Assembly: GCF_014274685.1 (NCBI RefSeq)
Contig: NZ_CP060393.1
Span: 2,663,501-2,727,500 of the forward strand
Origin: Edaphobacter sp. 4G125
GTDB lineage: Bacteria; Acidobacteriota; Terriglobia; Terriglobales; Acidobacteriaceae
Reading direction: 5' to 3'
DNA length: 64,000 nt
Position numbers and translations under genes: made by a program. Below the pieces are notes generated by a model. It ran no database searches and had not been told where the DNA came from. It worked only from the letters and a program-made list of their open reading frames with translations. Of the stretch, positions 1-11,235 are shown piece after piece; position 1 is the first letter of the stretch, and every line of letters starts with the position of its first letter.

Positions 1-1
1 T

Positions 2-505
2 CCAGGTGGGGTCGACATCAAGGTTATTAATATTCTCCAGTTGGAAAATTATGAGCAGCCTCTCACCGTGGAATTCACCGTCAACGGCCCTGTCGGATCA
101 CCCACAGGAAAACGTCTCTTTGTACCTGCAGACATTTTTATGAGTAATGCGAAGCCTGCTTTTCCCCATGAGAAACGGGATCTCGCCATTTATTTCGACT
201 ACCCACACATGGTTCAGGATGCTATCCGCATCCACTTGCCTGCCACGATTACGGCTGAATCCGTTCCATCTCCAGATACAGAGCAGTTCAAAAAATCGGC
301 CTTATATACTTTGACGAACGAACAAAAACCGGACTCCGTAACGATCCGCCGCAATTTCACTCTTGGCGAGTTTCTGTTCGACGCAAAGGACTACACTGAG
401 CTACGGGCTTATTACAGCAAAATTGAAAACAAAGACCAAGAGAATATCGTTCTCGCCAATGCGCCACAAACAAACGCGCCCAAACCAGCGCTTTCATCGA
501 ACTGA
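2..505 (+). CDS. DUF3857/DUF3858-type protein, C-terminal part (cut by left edge)
   Basis: The reading frame is open from the window edge to a stop at 503-505, so only the C-terminal ~167 residues are visible. Their style (beta-rich segment with VRRNFTLGEF-like strands, then a low-complexity NAPQTNAPK tail) fits the C-terminal domain of DUF3857/transglutaminase-like periplasmic proteins that are common in Acidobacteriota and Bacteroidota. The catalytic transglutaminase part would lie outside the window, so the function cannot be judged here. A TTG at 41 is in frame but there is no reason to treat it as a start because the frame continues upstream. A strong terminator follows the stop. The family assignment is moderate; the existence of the gene is well supported. 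Confidence 0.6.
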   Translation, partial: PGGVDIKVINILQLENYEQPLTVEFTVNGPVGSPTGKRLFVPADIFMSNAKPAFPHEKRDLAIYFDYPHMVQDAIRIHLPATITAESVPSPDTEQFKKSALYTLTNEQKPDSVTIRRNFTLGEFLFDAKDYTELRAYYSKIENKDQENIVLANAPQTNAPKPALSSN

Positions 506-527
506 ACAGATCCTCTAAAACAAAAAT

Positions 528-567
528 GCTGGATGCGCCGATAACTCGGCGCATCCAGCGCTTTTTT
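528..567. terminator. Rho-independent terminator between DUF3857 gene and oxyR (probably bidirectional)
   Basis: A 13-bp perfect stem (528-540 with 547-559) encloses a 6-base loop and is followed by a T run at 562-567. A short A run precedes the stem, so it could also serve the minus-strand oxyR gene, which ends at 587. Confidence 0.85.
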
Positions 568-586
568 CTCTCTCTTCCTACAAATT

Positions 587-1462
587 TCAACAGACTGTTT
601 TTTTGATCCCTGTCAGAAAAGCCTGTTGGACATGGTTGAAGCTCCGCCCTCGCAAAGCCGCAGCGACGATAGTGCGAGTTGCACCAGCATCGCTGAGGCG
701 TATATAGCGACAGCCTGCATTCCGGTCGATCGCCATCTCAGGGACAAGCGAAACTCCAACACCTGCAGCAACCATTCCAAAGAGACTACTGAACTGTCCA
801 CTTTCAAATGCGATTCGCGGTGTGATGCGAGCGTGAGTACAGGCGGCAATACTGAGGTCACGGAAGCAGTGGCCATCGCGTAACATGACGAAAGATTCGC
901 CACGAAGTTCCTTAAGCGAAAGCGATTCCTTCGTAGCTCGAGGATGATCCTTTGGCAATACAGCAAAAAGCCTCTCTGTAAGCAAGGGAAACATCTCCAG
1001 ATCTTTATAACGCATCGGTAAAGCAAGGATCGCAAGATCGATCGATAGATCCCGCAAACCCTCGATCAAGACTGGGGTTGTCTCTTCAACGATTCGTAAC
1101 TTCGCCTCAGGATACTTTTTGGCAAAAGACGCCGTATAGCGAGGGATCATGTAAGGGGCAATGGTGGGGATTACTCCCACAGCCACGCTACCTCGCACAT
1201 CAGTCTCCTTGTCTGTCACGCTGGCACGCGCCATCTCGATCTGATCGAGAATAGAACGCGCATAAGGCACAAAAGCGCGACCTGCCTCTGTAAGACGAAT
1301 ACTCCGGCCTAGACGATCGAAGAGCTTCACCCCAAGATCTTCTTCAAGCTTCAGAACCTGCTGCGAGAGCGACGGCTGCGCGACCTGACAGCGCTCGGCT
1401 GCGCGGCTGAAACTCCCAGTATCCGCAATGGCACAGATGTAACGTAGCTGATGGAACTCCAT
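587..1462 (-). CDS. oxyR: OxyR, peroxide-sensing LysR-family regulator
   Basis: This 291-residue LysR-family regulator has an N-terminal winged helix-turn-helix (residues ~1-60: SFSRAAERCQVAQPSLSQQ) and a substrate-binding-like effector domain. The two redox cysteines of OxyR are present as GHC...C with the classical nine-residue spacing, and they fall at residues 199 and 208, the same numbers as in E. coli OxyR. In that family, peroxide oxidises these cysteines to a disulfide and switches on catalase and peroxidase genes. The gene is divergent from katG across ~140 bp that contains an OxyR-like operator overlapping this gene's own start codon, which suggests autoregulation. The assignment is strong. 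Confidence 0.93.
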   Translation of the reverse strand: MEFHQLRYICAIADTGSFSRAAERCQVAQPSLSQQVLKLEEDLGVKLFDRLGRSIRLTEAGRAFVPYARSILDQIEMARASVTDKETDVRGSVAVGVIPTIAPYMIPRYTASFAKKYPEAKLRIVEETTPVLIEGLRDLSIDLAILALPMRYKDLEMFPLLTERLFAVLPKDHPRATKESLSLKELRGESFVMLRDGHCFRDLSIAACTHARITPRIAFESGQFSSLFGMVAAGVGVSLVPEMAIDRNAGCRYIRLSDAGATRTIVAAALRGRSFNHVQQAFLTGIKKTVC

Positions 1463-1497
1463 AGGTAATGCCTATCTTACAGATGGGAAATATATAT
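1461..1497. promoter_or_regulatory. Candidate OxyR operator in the oxyR-katG intergenic region
   Basis: ATAG-N7-CTAT is exact at 1461-1475. After a 7-base gap a second, degenerate copy (ATGG-N7-ATAT) occupies 1483-1497. This is the architecture of the E. coli OxyR consensus (two ATAG-N7-CTAT elements separated by 7 bases). The first element overlaps the oxyR start codon. An AT-rich stretch at 1488-1498 could be part of the katG promoter. The site is predicted from the motif and context only. Confidence 0.65.
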
Positions 1498-1599
1498 TGG
1501 AACTATCATGCTTCATGGTGCTACATTCATCTGGCCGACAAGATGCCTGGGCTCCTCGTCGGAGACCAGTAACCCGATTCAACCAGCCAAAGGGAGTAG

Positions 1600-3783
<2,184 letters not shown>

Positions 3784-3813
3784 ACCAAAAAGATCGACTC
3801 TGAATCGTTTATT

Positions 3814-3855
3814 AATCCACTACCCGGTCAGGAATTCCTGACCGGGTAGTGGATT
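3814..3855. terminator. 42-bp perfect palindrome after katG, probable terminator
   Basis: Every base from 3814 to 3834 pairs with 3835 to 3855, with a GAATTC at the centre. T-rich sequence follows (ATTTTCTG then GTTTT). As RNA it would form a very stable hairpin, consistent with a katG terminator; as DNA it could also form a cruciform. Confidence 0.75.
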
Positions 3856-3999
3856 TTCTGCGTTTTCTAAATATGCTGTCACAGATCACAGGCAACGAAT
3901 TCAGGTCCTTTTCAAAAGGCTCACATTCCATTTTCCAGACCATTGCAATGAATTCTGATTTGCCACGCAACCAACAAAATGCGAATATCGGAACCACCC

Positions 4000-4902
4000 A
4001 TGATGAATCGTCGAAGCTTCCTGCAGACCGCCGCCGCAGCGACCATGATGTCCGCTGTATCCGCTCGAGCCAATACCCGACTGCCCATTCGCATGGCGGT
4101 TGAGTACAACATGCTGCCCGAGAACCTGTCGATCCTGCAACGCTTTCAGCTCGCCAAGGATTGCGGTTATGAGCAGATCGAATGCCCTACTACACCAGGC
4201 CAGGCCGATGCGGACGCAATGAAGACCGCTTCGAAAAAAGTTGGACTGCCGATTCACTCCGTCATGAATATGGATCACTGGAAGTATCCATTTTCATCTG
4301 CCGACCCGGCGGTGGTGGAGAAAAGCCTTGAAGGTGCGCGTACCTCAATCCGAAATGCGCATCTTTGGGGAGCCTCGACGGTACTGTTGGTACCGGGTGT
4401 GGTGAATCCGCAGACTTCATACAAGGATGCATACACGCGTTCTCAGGTAGCCATTCGTAAGCTAATCCCTCTGGCTGAGGAGTTAAACGTAACGCTCGCG
4501 CTAGAAGAAGTCTGGAACAAGTTCCTGCTTAGCCCGCTGGAATTTGCGCACTACATCGACGAATACAACTCGCCTCATATACGCGCCTATTTCGATGTGG
4601 GCAACGTCGTGCTCTATGGCTACCCGCAGGACTGGATACGCACCTTGGGCAAGCGCATTGCCAAGCTGCATATCAAGGACTTTTCGTTCCATCACGATAA
4701 AGCCAGTGGCGGCTCAGTCGCTCGCTGGGTATCTCCCGGCGATGGCGACATCGACTGGACTGCCGTCTATGCAGCGCTGGGAGAGATTGGCTATCAGGGA
4801 ACGGCGACGCTCGAACTCAGTTCCGGTGACGCAGACTACCTGAAGGAAATGCGGCGCCGCTTTGCTCTCATTCTGTCTGGCGAGATGCGGTCCAAGGCTT
4901 AG
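4000..4902 (+). CDS. Tat-exported sugar phosphate isomerase/epimerase-like TIM-barrel protein
   Basis: The protein begins MMNRRSFLQTAAAA, a twin-arginine signal with a hydrophobic stretch, so it is probably exported folded. The mature part is a TIM barrel of the xylose isomerase-like/AP endonuclease family 2 fold. Candidate metal ligands come in the family order: Glu in ALEEVW, Asp in AYFDVGN, His in KLHIKDF, and Glu in TLELSSGD near the end. Relatives act on sugars or keto-sugars; the substrate cannot be read here. An ATG at 3979 would add 7 residues but has no ribosome binding site, while GGAA precedes 4000/4003. It is followed by a cytochrome c and a PQQ dehydrogenase on the same strand, suggesting a role in periplasmic sugar oxidation. 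Confidence 0.8.
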   Translation: MMNRRSFLQTAAAATMMSAVSARANTRLPIRMAVEYNMLPENLSILQRFQLAKDCGYEQIECPTTPGQADADAMKTASKKVGLPIHSVMNMDHWKYPFSSADPAVVEKSLEGARTSIRNAHLWGASTVLLVPGVVNPQTSYKDAYTRSQVAIRKLIPLAEELNVTLALEEVWNKFLLSPLEFAHYIDEYNSPHIRAYFDVGNVVLYGYPQDWIRTLGKRIAKLHIKDFSFHHDKASGGSVARWVSPGDGDIDWTAVYAALGEIGYQGTATLELSSGDADYLKEMRRRFALILSGEMRSKA

Positions 4903-4921
4903 CGGGACAACATGGACAGGG

Positions 4922-4966
4922 CATAACATAAACATCAGATCATTCGTTTGATTGTGTTTTGTTATG
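4922..4966. promoter_or_regulatory. Imperfect inverted repeat upstream of the cytochrome c gene
   Basis: CATAACA at 4922-4928 pairs with TGTTATG at 4960-4966, and AAACA/TGTTT pairs inside it after a one-base bulge. The spacer is about 20 bases. It lies between the stop of the isomerase-like gene and the ATG at 4980. It may be a weak terminator or a regulator site; its function is unknown. Confidence 0.3.
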
Positions 4967-4979
4967 TATCATTTCCATC

Positions 4980-6068
4980 ATGCGATTTATCAGTCTCGGT
5001 CTTGTGCTGATAGCTAGCCTCGTGCCACCAGTGGCCCTGGGACAAGCGCCCAGCTCTCCTCTACCGGAAGGTGCGCACCGCGAAACTGTCGAGCGCGCCT
5101 GCTCCGGCTGTCATAGCGTGCAGATGTTTACTGGACGCAGAATGAATCGGGAGGAATGGGGTACTACTGTCTCGAACATGATCGGACGTGGAGCAAAGAT
5201 CACCGATGATGAGTTCGATCAGATTGTTGGTTATCTTGCAACGGCATTTCCCCCCAATAGCCAAGCCAGTGCAGGCACAGCTCCGGCGAAGCAAGCCAAG
5301 GCTCCACGCAGGCCCAGTCTGATCGATCAGGTGGGTCCCAACGACAAACAGGTCATCGATGAAGATGCCGCAGCGCTTGGCAAGACGGTCTATATTGCGC
5401 AATGCATTACCTGTCACGGAACACATGCGCGCGGTGGTGTCGGAGGCACGGATCTGGTGCGCTCAGTGCTGGTTCTGCACGATCGCTATGGCAGCACGAT
5501 AGGGCCGTATCTTGCACAGGGACATCCCAAAGTGAAGCCCGTGGATCTGACTAAGGAACAAGTGGTGGATTTGTCTCACTTTCTGCATCAACAGATCGGG
5601 GACACACTGCGTACGGGGCCTTATAACCATCCATTGAATATCCTGGTGGGCGACGCAAAGGCAGGCAAGGCCTACTTTGAAGGTGCTGGCGGTTGTTCAA
5701 AGTGCCATTCAGTTACGGGAGACCTGGCACATATCGCCAGCAAGTATGCTCCATTCGCTTTGCAGCAGAAGGTTGTATTTCCAGATAATCGCGCAATCAC
5801 CAAACAGGGAGCGGCCTCGCACCAGCGCAGCGTAAGAACCGTTACTGTCACAACGCCTTCCGGAACAACAGTCACCGGCGAGCCATTGAACATCGACAAT
5901 TTCAATGTCTCTTTGCGAGATGCGGCCGGACAATATTACAGCTTTACTCGCAGCCCCGACCTCAAGGTAGAAAAGCACAATCCTTATGCCGGTCATGAGG
6001 CACTTCTCGACATCTACACCGACAAGGATATTCACGACGTCGTGTCATATCTGGAGACCCTGCAATGA
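4980..6068 (+). CDS. Secreted tri-heme cytochrome c
   Basis: A signal peptide (MRFISLGLVLIASLVPPVALGQ) precedes three CXXCH heme c motifs: CSGCH near the N-terminus, CITCH in the middle, and CSKCH in the last third. The first heme segment closely resembles the heme segment of the protein at 11236-13554 (RAC..CH, a downstream Trp, then M..RGA), so the two share a module. The last ~100 residues form a beta-rich region (TVTTPSGTTVTGEPL) and a final short helical segment. ATG 4980 is preferred to an in-frame TTG at 4959. The stop overlaps the next gene's start by 4 bases (ATGA), so it is very likely the electron acceptor of the PQQ dehydrogenase encoded there. Confidence 0.88.
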   Translation: MRFISLGLVLIASLVPPVALGQAPSSPLPEGAHRETVERACSGCHSVQMFTGRRMNREEWGTTVSNMIGRGAKITDDEFDQIVGYLATAFPPNSQASAGTAPAKQAKAPRRPSLIDQVGPNDKQVIDEDAAALGKTVYIAQCITCHGTHARGGVGGTDLVRSVLVLHDRYGSTIGPYLAQGHPKVKPVDLTKEQVVDLSHFLHQQIGDTLRTGPYNHPLNILVGDAKAGKAYFEGAGGCSKCHSVTGDLAHIASKYAPFALQQKVVFPDNRAITKQGAASHQRSVRTVTVTTPSGTTVTGEPLNIDNFNVSLRDAAGQYYSFTRSPDLKVEKHNPYAGHEALLDIYTDKDIHDVVSYLETLQ

Positions 6069-7660
6069 AGTTTTTTTTTGTTCTCCTCGCTCTGCTCGCT
6101 TTGACTTCAATGCAGGCAACAGGCGCGGCGCAGCAAGTCGGCGCTGGCCTTGATCCAGCAGCATTAGTGCATCCGGCGCCGGATTCTTGGCCAACCTACA
6201 ACGGAGATTATTCTGGCAGGCGCTTCAGCACGCTAACTCAGATCAATGACAAGAATGTGAAGTCGCTTAGCCTTGCGTGGCTCTATCAATTACCGAATGT
6301 GGGCGAAGGAGTGGTGCGAAGACTCGCCGGTACACCGATTGTCGTGAACGGTGTGATCTATATCACGGTGCCAGACCACGTATGGGCGATTGACGCGCGC
6401 ACCAGCAAAGAATTATGGCATTACGCGTGGACCTCCAAAGGCGGCATTCATATTGGAAACCGCGGCGCGGCCATCTCTGGGAATTCTCTATTCTTCGAGA
6501 CGCCGGACTGTAACCTGGTCGCGCTGAACATTGCCGATGGCAAAAAGCTTTGGAGCAAGCCCATCTGCGATCTGGACCAAATGTATTACGCGTCAGTGGC
6601 TCCCGTGGTGGTGAAAAACCACATCATCACTGGCGTCAGCGGTGACGATCTGGATCGCCCTGGATATCTTGAAGCCCATGACCCGGAGACTGGCGCGCTG
6701 CAATGGCACTGGTCCGTTGTGCCCAAACCGGGTGAGCCAGGGTCTGAGACCTGGCCGAATGCCGATGCGATGGCACATGGAGGCGGCATGACATGGATCT
6801 CACCCACCTATGATCCGGAGTTGAATCTTATCTACATTGGTACTGGCAATCCGCAGCCGGTGCTTGTCGCCAGCAAGCGTGCGGGAGCCAATCTTTATAC
6901 AGAGTCGATCGTGGCTCTCCATGCAGACACGGGAAAGATGGCATGGTACTTTCAGGCGTCGCCACATGATACCCACGACTGGGACGCAATCCAGACGCCG
7001 GTTCTGTTCAACGGAGAAATTGAAGGCAAACCGCGCAAGCTGTTGGCGCAGGCCAGTCGCAATGGCTGGTTCTTTGTGCTGGACCGCAAGACAGGAAAGA
7101 ACTATGTCAGCACCGAATTTGTGAAGACGAATTGGGTCAAAGGACTGGATGCCAAAGGACAGCCAATTCCCGATCCTGCTAAGGAGCCACAGATTCCCGG
7201 GGTTCTGGTTGCGCCGGATGCATCGGGCGGAGTGAACTGGGAGCCGCCAACATTCAGCCCGGCAACGGGACTGTTCTACGTGAACGCCACGCATTCGTAT
7301 TCGATGTTCTATGTCTATGACGACAGTGACAAACCAGAAGGTTGGAGCGGGCAACAGAACGGCCACTGGTCTCAGGCGATACTGGAAGCCCTGGACTACC
7401 GCACAGGCAAGATCAAGTGGAGTCACAAGTGGGAGACTTCGGGCAACAAAGGTGGACTGCTTAGCACTGCCGGAAATCTTTTGTTTGCCGGCGATCCGAA
7501 CAATAACTTAGTCGCGTTCGATGCAACGACAGGCAAACCGTTGTGGCATGTCGGCCTAAGCACAGGCCTGTCAAACGGCCCCATCACTTACCAGTTAGAC
7601 GGCCACCAGTATCTACTCGTTGGCGCAGGCGATAAGCTGTTTGCCTTCATCATGAACTAA
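6065..7660 (+). CDS. Secreted PQQ-dependent dehydrogenase (quinoprotein alcohol/sugar dehydrogenase family)
   Basis: A signal peptide (~22 residues) is followed by an eight-bladed quinoprotein propeller with repeated W-motifs, for example WAIDARTSKELW at ~107-118 and VALNIADGKKLW. The segment GGGMTWISPTYD...IYIGTGNPQP (~239-264) carries the conserved Asn region that binds the PQQ-associated metal. W306-D307 is the probable catalytic Asp; the residue two after it is Ile309, not the extra Asp seen in lanthanide-dependent enzymes, so Ca2+ is more likely. At 531 residues it lacks the extra C-terminal heme domain of quinohemoproteins; the overlapping upstream cytochrome would take that role. The substrate is unknown, with an alcohol or a sugar both possible. 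Confidence 0.9.
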   Translation: MKFFFVLLALLALTSMQATGAAQQVGAGLDPAALVHPAPDSWPTYNGDYSGRRFSTLTQINDKNVKSLSLAWLYQLPNVGEGVVRRLAGTPIVVNGVIYITVPDHVWAIDARTSKELWHYAWTSKGGIHIGNRGAAISGNSLFFETPDCNLVALNIADGKKLWSKPICDLDQMYYASVAPVVVKNHIITGVSGDDLDRPGYLEAHDPETGALQWHWSVVPKPGEPGSETWPNADAMAHGGGMTWISPTYDPELNLIYIGTGNPQPVLVASKRAGANLYTESIVALHADTGKMAWYFQASPHDTHDWDAIQTPVLFNGEIEGKPRKLLAQASRNGWFFVLDRKTGKNYVSTEFVKTNWVKGLDAKGQPIPDPAKEPQIPGVLVAPDASGGVNWEPPTFSPATGLFYVNATHSYSMFYVYDDSDKPEGWSGQQNGHWSQAILEALDYRTGKIKWSHKWETSGNKGGLLSTAGNLLFAGDPNNNLVAFDATTGKPLWHVGLSTGLSNGPITYQLDGHQYLLVGAGDKLFAFIMN

Positions 7661-7778
7661 GTTTTTGTAGAAAATTAGAGAAGTGGCTCCTCCAGAGTAG
7701 ACCTGAGGCTGATGCACGGTACTCCTTTTTACATCGAACCAACATAAATAAACCGGCGTTCCAAAATTGATTTGTGCA

Positions 7779-7809
7779 GGCAGTCAGTTCCTGTACGGAT
7801 CTGACTGCC
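7779..7809 (-). terminator. Stem-loop downstream of the first Oar-like receptor
   Basis: GGCAGTCAG (7779-7787) pairs perfectly with CTGACTGCC (7801-7809) around a 13-base loop. It lies 20-50 bases beyond the receptor's stop on the minus strand. No strong T run follows, so it may be a weak terminator or a transcript-stabilising hairpin. Confidence 0.45.
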
Positions 7810-7829
7810 GCAAGCCTCGTTATCCTGCG

Positions 7830-10800
7830 TTAGAAATCCAATCGTAGTGCAAGCTGAACCTGTCTGGCATTGTTTGCGGAGGTGATTTTCCCAAAGGAAG
7901 ACGAATTGGATGCACTTGTAGGGCTGTTAAAGTTCACATTGTTGAAGAGGTTGAAAAAATCGGCGCGGAACTGGACCCTCGAGCCTTCGCGCGATAGGAA
8001 TGGAAAGTTCTTCGCAAGGCTCATATCGGTACCGAAATACGAGGGACCGATAAGACTATTGCGTCCGCTGTCACCGTACACCCCGTTTGCAGGCGTTGCG
8101 TAAGCTGTCTTGTCAAAATAGCCGCCGCTGGCTCCGACTTGGGTCCATTGCGTCTTGTTCCCACATCCGGAACAAGGATTCCCTATCAGATTCAGGCGCT
8201 CTCGACCGAGCGTTTTGCTTGACCCAAGCCACTGCGCTGCGGCGCCGGTTGTCACCGAGAAGGGAGTTCCGCTGCTATAGCTCAAGATCCCGGACAGCTG
8301 CCATCCACCTACGCCATACTGCAGGAAACCCAGGTTCTTGAACTTCGGCAGAGTCCATACTCCGTTGAGGCGGAATAGTTGTTTCTGATAGAAGTCGGAC
8401 CTTGCATATTCTCCAGCAAAGAGATTCGTAGGATCCTGATTGGTTGTTGAGTCTGAATTAGGAGAAGACCCCGTATCGAGGGACTTCGCGAGAGTGTACG
8501 CCATTTGCATGGTATAGCCCGCCGAAAAACGCTTCCTCGCTGTGACCTGCAGCGAGTTGTAATTCGAGTAACCGTCGGAGAACGTACCGGTAATTCCGGC
8601 GAAATACTGGTTCTGGAAGAGGCGGCGTGATTGTGCATTTTGCGCGGTAGCACCCGGCGCATAGGGAGCATAATTGAGTTCTCGCGCGTACCACAACCTG
8701 TTCCCCAGGCCCCCCACATAGGCAGTCTGCACCATGAAATCTTTTGGGAATTCATGCTGCACGTTCAAATTGAACTGCTGTGTGAACGCATTCTTGATAT
8801 GCGGATCGGGGGAATAGAACTGCGAGGGAAACGTCCACACCGGGTTGCTGAGGTTCGGAGTGAATGGAAATGGATTCGTAATCCCGGTCCCAGTGTAGGG
8901 ATCGGAAAAACTGTGAGGGGTAAAAGTCAATGATGCGGAGAACGGCGGAGGCTCGATGGAATTCATCAGCGTGATGGCACCCGGCGCGTTATAGAAGATG
9001 CCATAACCACCGCGGATCGAGGTCTTGCCATCGCCAAAGACATCATAGGCAAATCCAAGACGGGGGGCGAAGTTGGCCTTGTCGGTGAAGATGAGCCCGT
9101 TAGGAATCCCCGGATCCCCGGCAGCGGCATACCCCCCTGGGGCGCTTGGGATTCGAACCGAATGATAGCTTGCGTCGAAAACAACCGTTGATGACTTAAG
9201 GCCTACCTCCTGCCATGGAAGCTGCAGATCATAGCGCAGGCCAAGATTCAGTGTCAGGCGTGGAATTACTTTGAAATCGTCTTGAACATAGAAGCTGTAA
9301 TTCGTTGTTTTCTCTGAGTTGTTACGTACGTTTGACTGATAGAAGGAGGTTGGGCGTCCAATCAGAAAATCCGCGATGGCATTTCCTGTGTACCCAGGGG
9401 TGGAAAACGTTGCACTTCCAGCAGTGGAAAGGTATCCACTTTTTTGCTCTGTCTCGTGAAGGAAGAGAAAGCCAAATTGCCACAGATGCCTGCCTCTGAC
9501 CCAAGACATCTTCGCGTCGATCTGCTTCAGGGCAGTATTCTCATACCACGGAGCGCCCGATGCGAAATTTCCGAGGCCGCTTATCGAAGCACTTGGGGAG
9601 ATTGCCGTTGTCCCGTCTATGGCATAGTTGGCGCCCATTTCCGCCCCAGTCAGTATTTTTCCCTGCAGCACATTGTTGGTCGTAATGTTGGTGTCCGAGT
9701 ATCCGAAATCACCGATCAGATTCTGAGAAAATGTATGCGTGTCCCGAACGGTAACTCCTTGATTCGGCTCCGAGTACTGATTGTAGGATGCGGTATTACC
9801 CGTATACGTGGGGCTGGCATTATTCATGCGGAAGAAGCGGACATAGGTAAGGTCTCGCTCCGTTGTCTTGTAATCGCCCCGGACAGTAAATTGGTTGCCA
9901 GTGACATTGGTAGCCCATTGGCCAATAAACTGCCCAGCCGTATTTGCGACGGGTATGTAGTAGTTCATGAAATTCACGGAAAGCGGATTCCATTCGCTCT
10001 TGGGTATCTGATTATTTGTGTAATACACCTTATTTGTAGGGGTACTAAGAAACGGATCCACGAGTGGCGTCGCAATCGCGCTGAAGTCCCCTGCGCGCTG
10101 GGCGGGCGTCATTGAGCTAAAGTTTTGAAGCGCGACCTGATGAATCCTCAGGCCTTCGTACGTAGCAAAGAAAAATGCCTTGTTCTTCATGATGGGCCCG
10201 CCGCCGGCCACGCCGAACTGGTTCTGCTTCATAAGGGGCTTAACGGCCGGCGCTGGCGCGAACCAGTTTCTTGCATTAAGCAAGTCGTTACGAATAAACT
10301 CCCATGCTGCTCCATGGAAAGTATTGGTTCCCGATTTACTTACGGCTACGAAGGCCCCTCCCGACGCGTGTCCATACTCCGCGCTATAGCTGTTGGTCAG
10401 GAGCGAGAACTCTCCGATCGCGTCCGGGTTGGGAAGGTTGACAGGGCTGTTATACAGCGCTGTTACTAACACGGCGCCATCGAGAGAGATTTGACTGCCG
10501 TTGACGCGGCTTCCGTTCACGCTGAATGTCGGCCCATTGCGTTGGTTGATGACCGCGACCGGCAGATTGGTACTCCCCACGCCGGGCACAAGAGTAATGA
10601 GCTGTAGCGTATTGCGCGTATTGAGTGGAAGCTCTTTAATTTGGGTGCTATCAATCACAGTACGGATAGCCGCAGAGCTGGTATCGACCTGCACCGTCGA
10701 CTCAGAGACCTGAATGGTTTCCGTTGCGCTTCCGATTTCCAGGGTTACATCCAGGCGAGCGCTCTGGCCTGCCTCAAGAATGAGGCCGGATCGAGTGTAA

Positions 10801-11108
10801 CTTTTGAATCCTGGTGCTACAACTGTCAGCTTGTACATACCTACAGGCAAGGAGGGAACGACGTACTCACCAGCTTCTGAAGTGGTGACAGTGCGGTCTA
10901 AACCGGTTCCAGTATTTTCGATTTCAACAGATGCATTGGGAATTACAGCTCCGGTTGGATCACCGATCTTCCCGGATACTTGTGCATTCGTTGCCTGGGC
11001 ATTTGCAGAACAGATACAAAAACCTGCGGTCCAAACAAATAAGAGTAGTCGTCCGATGACCCCAAACTGCAGATACGACCGGCGCTCCTTTGTTCTCACG
11101 TCCATCAT
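7830..11108 (-). CDS. Oar-like TonB-dependent receptor (outer membrane)
   Basis: This 1092-residue protein has a signal peptide ending ...CSANAQ (~38), a carboxypeptidase regulatory-like domain (~40-125: VSGKIGDPTGAVIPNASVEI), a plug with the conserved LNTRNTLQLITLVPGVG, and a long beta-barrel ending in QLALRLDF with the terminal Phe of outer membrane proteins. Such receptors are the acidobacterial counterpart of SusC and import bulky ligands using TonB energy. Segments such as GGGPIMKNKAFFFATYEGLR recur almost unchanged in the receptor at 25950-29312, so the two are close paralogues. A LacI-type operator lies 66-80 bases upstream of the start. Its position among periplasmic oxidation genes suggests it imports the same substrate or its product. 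Confidence 0.93.
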   Translation of the reverse strand: MMDVRTKERRSYLQFGVIGRLLLFVWTAGFCICSANAQATNAQVSGKIGDPTGAVIPNASVEIENTGTGLDRTVTTSEAGEYVVPSLPVGMYKLTVVAPGFKSYTRSGLILEAGQSARLDVTLEIGSATETIQVSESTVQVDTSSAAIRTVIDSTQIKELPLNTRNTLQLITLVPGVGSTNLPVAVINQRNGPTFSVNGSRVNGSQISLDGAVLVTALYNSPVNLPNPDAIGEFSLLTNSYSAEYGHASGGAFVAVSKSGTNTFHGAAWEFIRNDLLNARNWFAPAPAVKPLMKQNQFGVAGGGPIMKNKAFFFATYEGLRIHQVALQNFSSMTPAQRAGDFSAIATPLVDPFLSTPTNKVYYTNNQIPKSEWNPLSVNFMNYYIPVANTAGQFIGQWATNVTGNQFTVRGDYKTTERDLTYVRFFRMNNASPTYTGNTASYNQYSEPNQGVTVRDTHTFSQNLIGDFGYSDTNITTNNVLQGKILTGAEMGANYAIDGTTAISPSASISGLGNFASGAPWYENTALKQIDAKMSWVRGRHLWQFGFLFLHETEQKSGYLSTAGSATFSTPGYTGNAIADFLIGRPTSFYQSNVRNNSEKTTNYSFYVQDDFKVIPRLTLNLGLRYDLQLPWQEVGLKSSTVVFDASYHSVRIPSAPGGYAAAGDPGIPNGLIFTDKANFAPRLGFAYDVFGDGKTSIRGGYGIFYNAPGAITLMNSIEPPPFSASLTFTPHSFSDPYTGTGITNPFPFTPNLSNPVWTFPSQFYSPDPHIKNAFTQQFNLNVQHEFPKDFMVQTAYVGGLGNRLWYARELNYAPYAPGATAQNAQSRRLFQNQYFAGITGTFSDGYSNYNSLQVTARKRFSAGYTMQMAYTLAKSLDTGSSPNSDSTTNQDPTNLFAGEYARSDFYQKQLFRLNGVWTLPKFKNLGFLQYGVGGWQLSGILSYSSGTPFSVTTGAAAQWLGSSKTLGRERLNLIGNPCSGCGNKTQWTQVGASGGYFDKTAYATPANGVYGDSGRNSLIGPSYFGTDMSLAKNFPFLSREGSRVQFRADFFNLFNNVNFNSPTSASNSSSFGKITSANNARQVQLALRLDF

Positions 11109-11173
11109 TGTGTAGCCTCCATATCCAACTTCTCGAAAAGTCGTAAACTCACATCTTCAACTTCTTCAACACC

Positions 11174-11187
11174 TTGAAACCTTTCAA
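11174..11187. promoter_or_regulatory. LacI-type operator upstream of the Oar-like receptor at 7830-11108
   Basis: TTGAAA-CC-TTTCAA is a perfect inverted repeat in the 127-bp gap before this receptor. The half-sites match the operators at 29374-29392 and 29519-29536 next to the lacI-family gene. The repeated half-site, symmetry and position support a shared regulator; binding is inferred. Confidence 0.6.
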
Positions 11188-11235
11188 AATATGGTCCGGT
11201 ATGCTTGTCTCGCGCTCCTCGTAATAGCCTCAACG

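Noticed and set aside
6980..6994. PQQ dehydrogenase as a lanthanide-dependent (XoxF-like) enzyme
   Set aside because: The residue two positions after the probable catalytic Asp307 is Ile309, not the Asp typical of lanthanide-type enzymes.
9444..10115. 223-codon open frame antisense to the first Oar-like receptor
   Set aside because: Fully inside a clear receptor gene, with no start signal or recognisable protein pattern.
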